A stretch of DNA of 64,000 nucleotides, from NCBI RefSeq assembly GCF_030814315.1, contig NZ_JAUSUV010000013.1, positions 1-64,000 on the forward strand, read 5' to 3'. Below the pieces are notes generated by a model. The model was not told the origin of the DNA, searched no databases, and saw nothing but the letters and a program-made list of their open reading frames with translations. The DNA comes from Croceifilum oryzae (GTDB lineage: Bacteria > Bacillota > Bacilli > Thermoactinomycetales > Thermoactinomycetaceae). The position numbers and the translations under genes are program-made. Shown here piece by piece: positions 46,711 through 55,959 of this stretch (position 1 is the first letter of the stretch; the number at the start of each line of letters is the position of its first letter).

Positions 46711-47811
46711 TTAGATGATTTTGATTGACCATGATTTCGGGAATGTATACGGGGACGATTGTGTTTGAATCAGCACCCGTTCTCCGTTCTGGTTTAATCC
46801 TTCTAGATCAATCCCAGAAACCGCAAACTCTTCCTGAATCACAGCAAGTCCTAGTTTTTGGTCGAGAGTTGGGCTATAGCAAATTTGCAACACTTTCCCG
46901 ACATTCGTGTCCTCGACTACAATCGCATCGTCTGCATCGAGTACGTGATCTTGATTGGTAACAAAGCCGACAATCCTTTGTTTTACCCCTTGTTCTCTCA
47001 TCGAATTGATCGCATCAAAACCTGTAAAATCCTCTTTATCAAAGCTGACCAACCACTCTAGACAAGCTTCATATAAGGTTAAGTCATTCCCTTCAATCGC
47101 CATATTTGGCTGGCGCACTTCCATCATCGCGATTTCGAGAGCATCCATCCCCACTGCTTGCACTTTCACATCTTCATCAGCGTAGCCGAGTAAACTTTCC
47201 CACATCTGTTGAGCAACATCCATCCGGACGATTACTTTATATCCATACTCTCCGGTAACACCTGTCCGGGCAAAAAATACATGATGTCCATTCCAATCAA
47301 TTTCTACAAACGCTTGGAACGGGAGTGAGGAGATTTCAAAGTCGATTAAGCGTTGACCCACTTTCCAAGCATAAGGTCCCTCAAGTCCGATCATAGCTAA
47401 CATCTCACTAAGATCTTCAATCTCTACTTCGTCCACTTTGCGCTCGTTTAACCACGCCAATACCTGAGAGCGCTTTGTTACAGACGTTTCAATCAGAATT
47501 GCATCTTCTTGCTTGTATAAATTAACAAGGTCGATCACTTGTCCATTATCGTCAAGGAGTAGTGTATATAAAGACTTTTCTATATCAAGGAACTCAATCT
47601 CTTTGGTAACTAATTCATTGATAAACTCTACGTGCTGCTCTCCGGTCACCTTGATTTTTCCAACAGCAGACAAATCAATCAGTCCAACCCCACTGCGAAG
47701 TGCACGGTATTCCTCATTTACATCGGTATAGGCCGAAACAACGGCATAACCATCTGCCACTCGATAAGCATGATCGTTCATAATGTTTTGGGTTAACAGT
47801 GTTGTTTTCAT
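46711..47811 (-). CDS. Glycine cleavage T-protein-like (GcvT fold) protein
   Basis: Seen: 366 residues. YRALRSGVGLIDLSAVGKIKVTG, LLLDDNGQVIDLVNLY, IGLEGPYAWKV and VFFARTGVTGEYGYKVIV match the folate-binding aminomethyltransferase fold. AVGMDALEIAMMEVRQPNMAIEGNDLTLYEA follows the T-protein pattern, with a C-terminal barrel. Known: T-proteins transfer one-carbon groups with tetrahydrofolate. No glycine-cleavage partner lies nearby. Context: the start overlaps the end of the upstream gene, so it is tightly coupled. Inferred: it modifies the pathway product or an intermediate; the reaction is unknown. Confidence 0.8.
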   Translation of the reverse strand: MKTTLLTQNIMNDHAYRVADGYAVVSAYTDVNEEYRALRSGVGLIDLSAVGKIKVTGEQHVEFINELVTKEIEFLDIEKSLYTLLLDDNGQVIDLVNLYKQEDAILIETSVTKRSQVLAWLNERKVDEVEIEDLSEMLAMIGLEGPYAWKVGQRLIDFEISSLPFQAFVEIDWNGHHVFFARTGVTGEYGYKVIVRMDVAQQMWESLLGYADEDVKVQAVGMDALEIAMMEVRQPNMAIEGNDLTLYEACLEWLVSFDKEDFTGFDAINSMREQGVKQRIVGFVTNQDHVLDADDAIVVEDTNVGKVLQICYSPTLDQKLGLAVIQEEFAVSGIDLEGLNQNGERVLIQTQSSPYTFPKSWSIKII

Positions 47812-47812
47812 T

Positions 47813-49153
47813 TTATCTCCCCCATGAGGTCTCTACTTTTTGTTCCATAATAAAACAGAGCATTTCCATCGCACCAGGTAACTGAATGATTTTCTCTATA
47901 TATCGTTCTTGCTTGTCCAAAATATGTTGCTTCGTTTGTCCATCGTAGAGCATATTCCATATCTTCTCGCCTGTTTGATCCACACAAAACATCTCAGCGA
48001 TATCAATTGCATCGAAAAATGGATTTTCTGCTAGCAAAGGAGCCAGTTCCTCCATCCAGCCATTTGGAAACGTGAGAAATGGATACAATCCTTGTGGTAA
48101 TACTCGATTCCACCGCTCCAGAATCTCCTTAATCGGCTCACTACTCAATTGTGGAAGAGACGGTACAGCGCGTTCTGGACTGCTTACCACTTCCGTATTA
48201 ATCAGGCTGAGCACAGGTACATATCCAAACAATGCCTTCGCCATAGAGCAGGAGGTGATGTTATCTGTAATAAATAAATCACAAGAAAACAGGAGATCTT
48301 CATATTCGTCTAAATTCATAAATGGTAATGAAACAAAAGACAGCTTCGAATGTGGATCTCGTTCGAGAAAGCCTTTCTCTGACGCAATTCCCACAACCAC
48401 TACTTTAGACGGAAGCGAACGAGCACCCAAATATTGACCAATTAGCTCTTGAATAAAGTATTCATAGCTATACGATGCCTGCATGTGTAGCTTGCTTTCT
48501 AACATTCGCATCTTAACCAGCAAGCTAGCCCATGCCGCCTTTGACACCATTACTAATTTGTCCGAGTCATCATCACAACCAAAGCGCTGTCTCATCTGCT
48601 GTTTCACATCTTCGGTAATATAAAATGGTTCCTTATATAACGTCACTGCCTTGATTCGCTCTCCCACATCTTTTGGGGCATTGATGGGACATGTCCGAAT
48701 CACCTTCATCTGTTCGGGAACTTCGCGCAGATGAACTTCCCCTTTGATATTGGCATTCGGACGTTTATTGATCGTTCCATCAAACAACCGATTTCGTAAG
48801 ATTCTCGAATTAGGTGCCCAGGAAAGCGAATCGATTGTGGCACAAGGAATGTCCAATTGAGTCACATAATCGAGATCGATGAGCGGAGATTCAAGATCAA
48901 GATTATGGTAGTCAGCAATCACAATCGCATCTGGCTGAAACTCCTCTACCAACGCTTGTACGGGAGCCGTCTGCATCGTAGCTTTTCGTAATGCAGTAGC
49001 TGACATCCCCGCTTGTCGTACATAATCGATATGGTTCGGACTAGTTAAGAAGTGGGTTCGAACATCTTGTTTTTCTAGTTGTCTGGCTAAATAGATCGCA
49101 TTGTGTAGTTCTCCTATACTAAATAAGCTGGGTGCAATAAATAATACATTCAT
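47813..49153 (-). CDS. GT-B glycosyltransferase-like protein
   Basis: Seen: 446 residues, ATG start. The N-terminal half begins MNVLFIAPSLFSIGELHNAIYLARQLEKQD, a Rossmann-like acceptor domain of GT-B enzymes, and continues with PDAIVIADYHNLD. The C-terminal half has DLFITDNITSCSMAKALFGYVPVLSLINT, where GT-B enzymes bind nucleotide sugar, but the usual H-x-x-x-G-T and E-x-x-x-x-P-x-x signatures are not clear. No characterised family was recognised with certainty. Context: inside the polyketide-like operon, so it may glycosylate the product; a non-catalytic role is also possible. Confidence 0.55.
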   Translation of the reverse strand: MNVLFIAPSLFSIGELHNAIYLARQLEKQDVRTHFLTSPNHIDYVRQAGMSATALRKATMQTAPVQALVEEFQPDAIVIADYHNLDLESPLIDLDYVTQLDIPCATIDSLSWAPNSRILRNRLFDGTINKRPNANIKGEVHLREVPEQMKVIRTCPINAPKDVGERIKAVTLYKEPFYITEDVKQQMRQRFGCDDDSDKLVMVSKAAWASLLVKMRMLESKLHMQASYSYEYFIQELIGQYLGARSLPSKVVVVGIASEKGFLERDPHSKLSFVSLPFMNLDEYEDLLFSCDLFITDNITSCSMAKALFGYVPVLSLINTEVVSSPERAVPSLPQLSSEPIKEILERWNRVLPQGLYPFLTFPNGWMEELAPLLAENPFFDAIDIAEMFCVDQTGEKIWNMLYDGQTKQHILDKQERYIEKIIQLPGAMEMLCFIMEQKVETSWGR

Positions 49154-49156
49154 CGA

Positions 49157-52129
49157 CTAGCCCCCCATTCTAAAATAGTTACAAACCTCTTCTACAGAAT
49201 GTCCGATGGCGAAGTAGGTAGAATATCGTTTCTGTTCCCCACTTCCTACTTTGACTGGATGGATCAATGACACTTGAAACCCTTTCTTCGGAAGCTCGTA
49301 AGCCGCTAACTGCCCTAGGTACGAAGGCATCCAACACGCTACAAACAGGTCACTCCCCAGCTCCAATACCATTCGTGGCTCCCCGTATACTTTTCGCCGG
49401 ATTCCTTTTTCGGTCAGAACTTGATGGCCGAGTGCATTCCAATAGTGAATCGTCTTCGCACGTCGTTTTTCCTGAAATCCATTCCAAAGTGATTGGATCG
49501 CAAAGTACGACTCCTGAAACGCTCTCGAACGATTTGAAGCATGGAAGTCCAACCGGATCAACGGGACATTGGGTACGAGTAAATAGTCAAGTGATACATG
49601 TTCACTGCTACAACGAATCCCTTTCCAGGTGATTCCATCCTTCTCTGTGACCGAAATGGGATTCGCTTGAAACGAAATAGGCGGATGATCATCCAGAAGC
49701 GCATTGGTTTCCAAATCAATCGGCTGCTCAAACGGCTTCAGAAGAATGCCGGAGCGTGGCGCCGGACCATCACGTCCTCCTCTTCTCTCAGAGCCTTGCA
49801 TTTGCAAAAGTAGCTCCCTACCCTGAACCTTTAAACTCGTAATCGCACCTTGATGTTCAGGAGCTAGTTTCAATTGGATGGTTTGATTGTCAATCAAATA
49901 TAGTAACTTGGAAGCTTCATTGCGCTCTTCTACACTTACTTCTCCCATTTCCATAGAAGCTGTATGTCTGATTGGCAAGCTGAACTCTGTCTGTTGGGTG
50001 AAAGGATCTGAAAACTTCCCTCTGTCCACTAACGTCTGCCAATGCCGTTTGATATCTTCTACGCCACTCCGGGCTACAACATAATAGTGAACAGCCCTAG
50101 GCTCGCTTGATTTATATGATTCTCTTATATTTTTTAACTTCTTTTTCTTACTAATGAATGGGAACATCTTCTTCCCACTAGCGCCGCTAGCAAACACAAT
50201 CGCTGGCATCCAACGTAATCCATATAGTAAAGACTCAACTTGTCCTTTCCATACCATCCCTACCGTTACTTCGCTATTTTCAAAAGCGCTCCACGACATC
50301 GAGTACGCCTCGGGATCAGACGGTAATTGTAGATCATGTGCATACTCAAAATCATGAATCAAAAAAGGGAAGTCTTCATAGATCACTGTATCTTTTCGGA
50401 TTCCTTCCTTACATGGGATATGGATAACAGCATCCCGTAGCATACACCATGGGTGAATCTTGATAGAGTCAGTAGAGTTGGTACTATCTTCAATCTTGAC
50501 CATCCGAACCGAACAGATCGAGATTTTCCGAGTCAACGTCGCCCCATTGCCCCTCATCTCCTTCACCACAATCGTAGATTCCGATTCATCATTAAATTGC
50601 AGAGATCGACTTGCCATACGCTTTACTGCGCTCGTATAGGGGAAACCGAGATCGGGCCACGCCTCTTGAATCACTTGTTTGCCTGAGATTTGATCGTATA
50701 CATATATGCCACCTGTATCCGAATCCACTTGGACCGAAATAGAAGGGTTTTCTAATATGATCCTTCCATCTCTCTTATATCGAACTATGCCATCCTTGGA
50801 ATGAACAGGAATTTGAAAATGCCCCGTATGGATACACTTATTCTGTTCTGAATAAACCTCGCAAATCAGCTCCCCTACCCCAGCCTGAGTTCCTTGCAAC
50901 CAAAGGGGGATATCAACGATTTCCTCGGATTCAATCAACCAAGTATCCTTTTCCGGCAAAATGGCTTGTAATCGTTTGTCGTCAGACACTTTCACTTGTA
51001 AATGAACACGAATGGGTTCCGGTACAAGACTTTTCAAGCGGAGATAAGTGGTGGTACTCTCTCCTCGTAACAACGACTTTGGTGGCATACTTAGCTCAAC
51101 TCTAGAGCGAACTTCTACACCACTATGGAAATCAAATTGAACTTCACCGAATTGGACTCTCGTCTTTAGCTCGCCTTGCAAGGGGCTGAGTAGAGTAATC
51201 GTTTCTTCCCATTCAATCGATTCGCCCGCATCCAATAGTTGGATCTTCTGCCCATTTTGATACTCTACTTCTTGATTTCCTAAGTGAGTCTGAAATTGAA
51301 CGAGGATATTGGAATCCTGCCGATTTTCAAACTCGAAACGGATTCGAATGTTTTGTCCAATCGTTAACGTTTGTCCTTCTACAATGTAGCTATCAAAACG
51401 AAATTGCGGACTCTCCATTCTTGTTACCTTTTGACTCCGGATATCGATCCAACACGTGACACCCATTTCTCCATACTGAATCGTGTAAGGAACCATCTCG
51501 ACCCCGTGGTTGACCACTGAATCCGTCTCATTCGAACGTGTAACAGAAGTAATTAAGTTTTTCCAACCCACGTTTTCCATGATTCCTTCTGGCAACATCG
51601 ACTGATAGCCGTTTAATACGTATTGGAGTATATAGGGAAGATAACAACGTAAATCAATATAGCCATCGTAATCTAGATGAGATCGGCTCGTTTTATACAT
51701 CCCCACTCGCTTATATAAAGCCATTGCCAGTCGATTCGTTGGGTCCACCTCTGTGTCAATGTACCAGTACCCCTTTTCAGTCAATCTCGAAATCGTTTCC
51801 GAGAAAAATCTTCCTGGTATTCCTCCATTCCGAAATTCAGGGTGGATAATAAAGTAGCCAGACCATACCGCTCTAGGATCAGGCATCTTCTGACCTGATA
51901 ATGTGCTAAACAACATCGTTCCAATGATGCTTCCTTCGTACTCCGCCAGCAAGTACGAGACAATCTCTCGCTCATCCATCAGTCGCAAAATATCGTCCGT
52001 CTTCAGCGGATATCCAGAAGGTCCCGTTCCATAACCAAAGCGATTATAAAAAGAGGCAATCTGCTCAGCATCTTCCCGTTTACAATCCCGGATCTTAACC
52101 CACCCTTGATCTTGATCCAACACTCTCAC
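49157..52129 (-). CDS. GNAT acetyltransferase fused to large beta-rich domain
   Basis: Seen: 990 residues. Residues ~10-170 are a GNAT domain: IRDCKREDAEQIASFYNRFGYG, YFIIHPEFRNGGIPGRFFSETISRL (acetyl-CoA loop) and DPTNRLAMALYKRVGMYK. Residues ~210-990 are almost entirely beta-like with no recognised family; repeated polar strands, EHQGAITSLKVQGRELLLQMQG and a C-terminal segment suggest several sandwich modules, perhaps carbohydrate-binding. The start is GTG, either 52129 or 52123, with GGGGAG before it. Context: same operon as KS-CLF and ACP. Inferred: the GNAT part may acylate an amine or sugar with the polyketide chain or acetate. The role of the large domain is unknown. Confidence 0.8.
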   Translation of the reverse strand: MRVLDQDQGWVKIRDCKREDAEQIASFYNRFGYGTGPSGYPLKTDDILRLMDEREIVSYLLAEYEGSIIGTMLFSTLSGQKMPDPRAVWSGYFIIHPEFRNGGIPGRFFSETISRLTEKGYWYIDTEVDPTNRLAMALYKRVGMYKTSRSHLDYDGYIDLRCYLPYILQYVLNGYQSMLPEGIMENVGWKNLITSVTRSNETDSVVNHGVEMVPYTIQYGEMGVTCWIDIRSQKVTRMESPQFRFDSYIVEGQTLTIGQNIRIRFEFENRQDSNILVQFQTHLGNQEVEYQNGQKIQLLDAGESIEWEETITLLSPLQGELKTRVQFGEVQFDFHSGVEVRSRVELSMPPKSLLRGESTTTYLRLKSLVPEPIRVHLQVKVSDDKRLQAILPEKDTWLIESEEIVDIPLWLQGTQAGVGELICEVYSEQNKCIHTGHFQIPVHSKDGIVRYKRDGRIILENPSISVQVDSDTGGIYVYDQISGKQVIQEAWPDLGFPYTSAVKRMASRSLQFNDESESTIVVKEMRGNGATLTRKISICSVRMVKIEDSTNSTDSIKIHPWCMLRDAVIHIPCKEGIRKDTVIYEDFPFLIHDFEYAHDLQLPSDPEAYSMSWSAFENSEVTVGMVWKGQVESLLYGLRWMPAIVFASGASGKKMFPFISKKKKLKNIRESYKSSEPRAVHYYVVARSGVEDIKRHWQTLVDRGKFSDPFTQQTEFSLPIRHTASMEMGEVSVEERNEASKLLYLIDNQTIQLKLAPEHQGAITSLKVQGRELLLQMQGSERRGGRDGPAPRSGILLKPFEQPIDLETNALLDDHPPISFQANPISVTEKDGITWKGIRCSSEHVSLDYLLVPNVPLIRLDFHASNRSRAFQESYFAIQSLWNGFQEKRRAKTIHYWNALGHQVLTEKGIRRKVYGEPRMVLELGSDLFVACWMPSYLGQLAAYELPKKGFQVSLIHPVKVGSGEQKRYSTYFAIGHSVEEVCNYFRMGG

Positions 52130-52152
52130 TCCCCATGTTTATGAACTCGAAG

Positions 52153-52662
52153 TTAAGGTCGTTGAGATACACTTAGAGTTCCTTCCACTACACATTCCTT
52201 GCCAACATAGGCAGCTACATTTACTTTTGACAAAATCCCAAGCGATCTTCCTATCTTCACTTTTAGAAGAAGCTGATCTCCTGGTGCCACTGGCTTCATA
52301 AACTTCATGTCTCGGATCGCAACCAAGTATCCAACACGAGAAGAGATATCCACCTCTTCAGTCGACTCCACTGCTTGTGCCTCTGCCGTTGCGGCTGCCT
52401 CTTGCTCAGCTTCACGCATGGTCTGAAGCGCACCCGTGCAATAGACTACTGCTGTCATCTGTGCAAGTGCTTCTACAATCAACACCCCTGGCATAATGGA
52501 CTCGTTTGGGAAATGCCCCTCGAAAAAAGGCTCGCTAATCGTCACATTTTTGATCCCCACACCACTTACACCCGGTTTCAACTCAATCACGCGATCCAAT
52601 AGGAGAAAAGGCCAGCGGTGGGGCAGTAATTTACGAATTTCATCCGCATTCATCACTGTCAT
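52153..52662 (-). CDS. FabZ-like 3-hydroxyacyl-ACP dehydratase
   Basis: Seen: about 169 residues. LLPHRWPFLLLDRVIEL carries the active His, and FFEGHFPNESIMPGVLIVEALAQM the active Glu. Unlike normal FabZ there is a ~30-residue Ala/Glu-rich insert (about 85-115) before GYLVAIRDMKFMKPVAPGDQL. ATG 52662 fits AGGAG better than the GTG at 52674, which overlaps the ACP stop. Known: it removes water from 3-hydroxyacyl-ACP to give a trans-2-enoyl chain. With a ketoreductase but no enoyl reductase in the operon, double bonds would be kept. Confidence 0.92.
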   Translation of the reverse strand: MTVMNADEIRKLLPHRWPFLLLDRVIELKPGVSGVGIKNVTISEPFFEGHFPNESIMPGVLIVEALAQMTAVVYCTGALQTMREAEQEAAATAEAQAVESTEEVDISSRVGYLVAIRDMKFMKPVAPGDQLLLKVKIGRSLGILSKVNVAAYVGKECVVEGTLSVSQRP

Positions 52663-52670
52663 CGCTGTTT

Positions 52671-52976
52671 TCACTCCTCGATGTTTTCTAAGATATAATC
52701 CGCTAATTTATTTACAGAACCAAATACTTCCATATTATCATCATAAATCGTTACACCAAATTCATCTTCAATGACAACAAATAGCTCCAAGGCATCGATC
52801 GAATCTAACCCCAGCCCTCGACCAAAAAGAGGTTGGTCATCTGTGATTAAATTAGGGTCCATGTCGAGATTTAACCGTTCCACAATGATGACCTTAATTC
52901 GTTCTGTTAATTCGCGTCTTTTTTCCGCTTTTTCTTTTGTCTCTTGATATGTAAGCAATGTTGTCCCTCTCTCCAT
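52671..52976 (-). CDS. Acyl carrier protein
   Basis: Seen: up to 101 residues. GLGLDSIDALELFVVIEDEFGV holds the phosphopantetheine Ser in D-S-I; the helices before and after fit the ACP fold. It has about 20 extra N-terminal residues rich in Lys and Glu. ATG 52976 lacks a good ribosome site, while TTG 52958 follows GAGAGAGGG and may be the true start. Known: it holds the growing chain as a thioester. Its place between ketoreductase and dehydratase makes it the dedicated carrier of this operon. Confidence 0.95.
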   Translation of the reverse strand: MERGTTLLTYQETKEKAEKRRELTERIKVIIVERLNLDMDPNLITDDQPLFGRGLGLDSIDALELFVVIEDEFGVTIYDDNMEVFGSVNKLADYILENIEE

Positions 52977-52999
52977 GTGTTATGTTATGATTTATTTTC

Positions 53000-53746
53000 T
53001 TATCCGTTGATCAGTCCACCATCAATCGTAAACACTTTTCCAGTTATATAGGAGGCATTATGAGAGCTTAAAAAGGTAACTAAATGGGCCACTTCTTCTG
53101 GTTTCCCCATGCGTTTTAGTGGGACCAAATCCATCATCTTCGATAGAATTGCTTGATCCATCCCCTTTGTCATATCGGTCGAAATAAAACCTGGGGCAAC
53201 CACATTCGCTCGGATGTTATGTTCCGCAACTTCCATCGCTAAGCTTTTCGTAAAAGAGATGATGCCACCTTTAGAGGCTGCATAGTTGGTCTGTCCTTTG
53301 GAACCAGCTACCCCGCTCGTAGAAGAAACATTGATAATGGCACCAGACTTCTGCTTCATCATGATCTTAACCGCCTCTCGCGAACATAGGAAAGCTCCAC
53401 CCAGATTTACGCGAATCACATCATCCCATTTCGCCTCGCTCATCACAGCGACAAAACCATCTTTGGTAATACCTGCATTATTGACTAGGATATCGAGTCT
53501 ACCAAATCTCGTTTTCACCTCCTTAAATAGAGACTTCACTTCTTTCTCCTGCGAAATATCTACTTGTATCGCATGCGCTGTCCCGCCTGCTTCTTGAATC
53601 TCGGTGATCGTCTGCTCTGCCCCTCGTGGATTGCTTGAAAACGTAAGCACAACCGTGACTCCATTTGCTGCTAGATCAATCGCAACCGCCTTTCCGATTC
53701 CTCTTGATCCACCTGTAACCAATGCGACTTCTGTACCTTCAAACAT
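53000..53746 (-). CDS. 3-oxoacyl-ACP reductase (FabG-like)
   Basis: Seen: about 248 residues. ALVTGGSRGIGKAVAIDLAANG binds NADPH, ILVNNAGITKDG, IINVSSTSGVAGSKGQTNYAASKGG (Ser-Tyr-Lys triad) and RANVVAPGFISTDMTKGM follow. ATG 53746 has AGGAGGG upstream. Known: reduces 3-ketoacyl-ACP to 3-hydroxyacyl-ACP. It is likely specific to the neighbouring pathway because it is co-transcribed with ACP and FabD-like genes rather than with fatty-acid genes. Confidence 0.95.
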   Translation of the reverse strand: MFEGTEVALVTGGSRGIGKAVAIDLAANGVTVVLTFSSNPRGAEQTITEIQEAGGTAHAIQVDISQEKEVKSLFKEVKTRFGRLDILVNNAGITKDGFVAVMSEAKWDDVIRVNLGGAFLCSREAVKIMMKQKSGAIINVSSTSGVAGSKGQTNYAASKGGIISFTKSLAMEVAEHNIRANVVAPGFISTDMTKGMDQAILSKMMDLVPLKRMGKPEEVAHLVTFLSSHNASYITGKVFTIDGGLING

Positions 53747-53759
53747 GAAACACACCCTC

Positions 53760-54683
53760 CTATCTCATTCTTTTCCATGTCTTCGCTAACGCCATCGGCG
53801 ATTCGGTCGAATATACTTGATACCCCTCTGCAAACGAACGCATCAATCCCGTTAGCGTTTTACTCGATCCCACTTCTACAAATCGCTCAATCTTCATCTC
53901 TGCCAATCGCTGAATCGTTTGTGTCCATCTAACAGGGCTTGTACACTGTGCACGGACATCTTCTAAAATCGAATCCACATCTTGTGATTCCTTCGCAGTA
54001 CAATTCAGGACGATGGGGACACGAGGAGCCCGGAAGGAAAACCGAGTGATAAACTCCATAAATTCCGGCTCCATCTCTGCCATTAACCGCGAATGAAACG
54101 CTTGGCTCACAGACAGCCTTTTTGCCTTAATCCCTTCAATCTCGTCCAGCACCGTGTAAGCCTCATTCATTTGCTCCACAGCACCAGACAATACAATTTG
54201 ATTCGGCGCATTATAAGCGGCGATATCAATCTCTTGCTCTTCGATCCAAGTAAGTGCCTCAGTCATCAATTCGTTTTTCGAAGTCACAATCGCTACCATG
54301 CTACCCGACTGCCTAACAGATGCCATACACTCACCACGCTTGCGAACCATTTGCAGTGCATCTGCAAATGTGAGAGCGCCAGACGCTACCAATGCTGAAA
54401 ATTGCCCCACGCTATGTCCTGCCATGGCAAGTGGAGTAAGCCCTTCTTGCTCCAGTAGACGATACACTCCCACACTAACGGTTAAAATCGCAGGCTGTGC
54501 CATTTCCGTCGCTGTTAAATCCTCAGACGGACCTTGAAAGCATACCTTTTGTAAATCAAATCCCAGTACATCATTTGCCTCATGAAAAAGATCCGAGAAA
54601 ATAGCTTCATGCCTTCGATAGAAATCCTTGCCCATGCCCACATGTTGGGAACCTTGGCCCGGAAATAGAAATGCGAGACTCAT
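53760..54683 (-). CDS. Malonyl-CoA:ACP acyltransferase (FabD-like)
   Basis: Seen: about 307 residues. FLFPGQGSQHVGMGKDFY, AMAGHSVGQFSALVASGAL with the nucleophile Ser in GHSVG, and VSQAFHSRLMAEM with the active His. The conserved Arg lies in MVRKRGECM. AGGAGGTGG precedes the ATG. Known: it loads malonyl groups on ACP. A dedicated acyltransferase supports an autonomous chain-building operon. Confidence 0.95.
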   Translation of the reverse strand: MSLAFLFPGQGSQHVGMGKDFYRRHEAIFSDLFHEANDVLGFDLQKVCFQGPSEDLTATEMAQPAILTVSVGVYRLLEQEGLTPLAMAGHSVGQFSALVASGALTFADALQMVRKRGECMASVRQSGSMVAIVTSKNELMTEALTWIEEQEIDIAAYNAPNQIVLSGAVEQMNEAYTVLDEIEGIKAKRLSVSQAFHSRLMAEMEPEFMEFITRFSFRAPRVPIVLNCTAKESQDVDSILEDVRAQCTSPVRWTQTIQRLAEMKIERFVEVGSSKTLTGLMRSFAEGYQVYSTESPMALAKTWKRMR

Positions 54684-54700
54684 CATCCACCTCCTGCTGA

Positions 54701-55942
54701 TTACTCAAAACGAAAACGTCGAATTGCAATGGTGAGGAATAGTAACCCCATGCCGAGTAACACACCTGCTGGAAGAAGGATGTCGACTAATCCTTTGCCG
54801 TAGACCAACAGATCACTAAAACCGCCCGTAGACCAAGCTGTCAAGGTAATGTGAGCAATTTTTTGCATCCAAACTGGTTCGATATAGAGTGGCCACCAAG
54901 ATCCACCTAGGGCAGACATCGCAAGAACCAACAAAATCGAAACACCACTTGCTTGAGAGCGTGTTTTACAGAATGCGGCTAACAACATCGATAACCCTGT
55001 TGCTGCAAATGCCGTACTTACAATCATCAATAGTAACCCAAGTATACTTCCTCCCAGATTCATACCGAATCCAAGATAGCCAACTGCAAATAACACAAGA
55101 CATTGGATACTTGCCGTAATAAAGCTAGACAGCATTTTCCCTAGTAGTATGGAATGACTCGAAATTGGTAATGTTTTTAATTTGCGCAATGTTCCATTCT
55201 CACGTTCTTCAAGCAACACTGAAGCGGCAGAAGTAGCCCCTAATAAGACGAACATAACGGCATACCCAGGTACGTTATAGTCAAATGTAGTGGGTGCAGA
55301 GCCCTTGCTTTCTAAATTTTTTGTCTCATATTTGATAGGGGGTTTCGCTGTATATTGCTTAATATACTCTTGTATTTTTGAAATTTCTGGTGTGGGATCT
55401 AGTTTCAGATTATGCTGTTGACCCACCGTACTGGCGAAACTTTGTACAGCTTGAGTTCCAACTTGATTTGCAACGATCGCAGTCGAAAGCTTAGATATAT
55501 ATTCGGATACCACATTTTTAATCACTCCAGGAATCACTTGATCCGTTGGATTCTGGATAATCTGAATCGTAGCTTCCTTTCCTCCAGTTACAGCTTCTGA
55601 AAATCCTTTTGGAATAATGATCGCAGCCTTCTTATCTCTGACTAGTTCATCGGCTTTATCCCTTGTCATCTGCTGTTCTTTTCCATTTTCTTCATACATA
55701 AACTTCAAATCTAACGCTTCTACTTTCTTTAATGCCTCCACCATATCCTTAGCTGCTTGTCCACTGTCTTCAACGACAACTGGAATCTCAAACTTTTTAG
55801 TAGGTGAACTGCCAAATACCCCCCCTAAAGCAAAACTAGCAACTGCAATCACAAGGATAGGGGTTAAAAACAAGTAAATCAGTCCTGGAATATCACGAAA
55901 CAATATTTGCAAGTCCTTTTTTGCAATATGCCACATACTCAA
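54701..55942 (-). CDS. ABC-2 type transporter permease
   Basis: Seen: 413 residues. One N-terminal membrane segment (about 20-42) is followed by a large external domain (about 45-215) and then five membrane segments (about 220-410). The internal LKTLPISSHSILLGKMLSSFI is the coupling helix of ABC-2/DrrB-type permeases. The start is TTG 55942 behind GGAGGG. Known: such permeases export lipids, polymers and polyketides. Context: pairs with the ATPase upstream. Inferred: exports the product of this operon. Confidence 0.92.
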   Translation of the reverse strand: MSMWHIAKKDLQILFRDIPGLIYLFLTPILVIAVASFALGGVFGSSPTKKFEIPVVVEDSGQAAKDMVEALKKVEALDLKFMYEENGKEQQMTRDKADELVRDKKAAIIIPKGFSEAVTGGKEATIQIIQNPTDQVIPGVIKNVVSEYISKLSTAIVANQVGTQAVQSFASTVGQQHNLKLDPTPEISKIQEYIKQYTAKPPIKYETKNLESKGSAPTTFDYNVPGYAVMFVLLGATSAASVLLEERENGTLRKLKTLPISSHSILLGKMLSSFITASIQCLVLFAVGYLGFGMNLGGSILGLLLMIVSTAFAATGLSMLLAAFCKTRSQASGVSILLVLAMSALGGSWWPLYIEPVWMQKIAHITLTAWSTGGFSDLLVYGKGLVDILLPAGVLLGMGLLFLTIAIRRFRFE

Positions 55943-55959
55943 GTGAATCCCTCCGCTCT

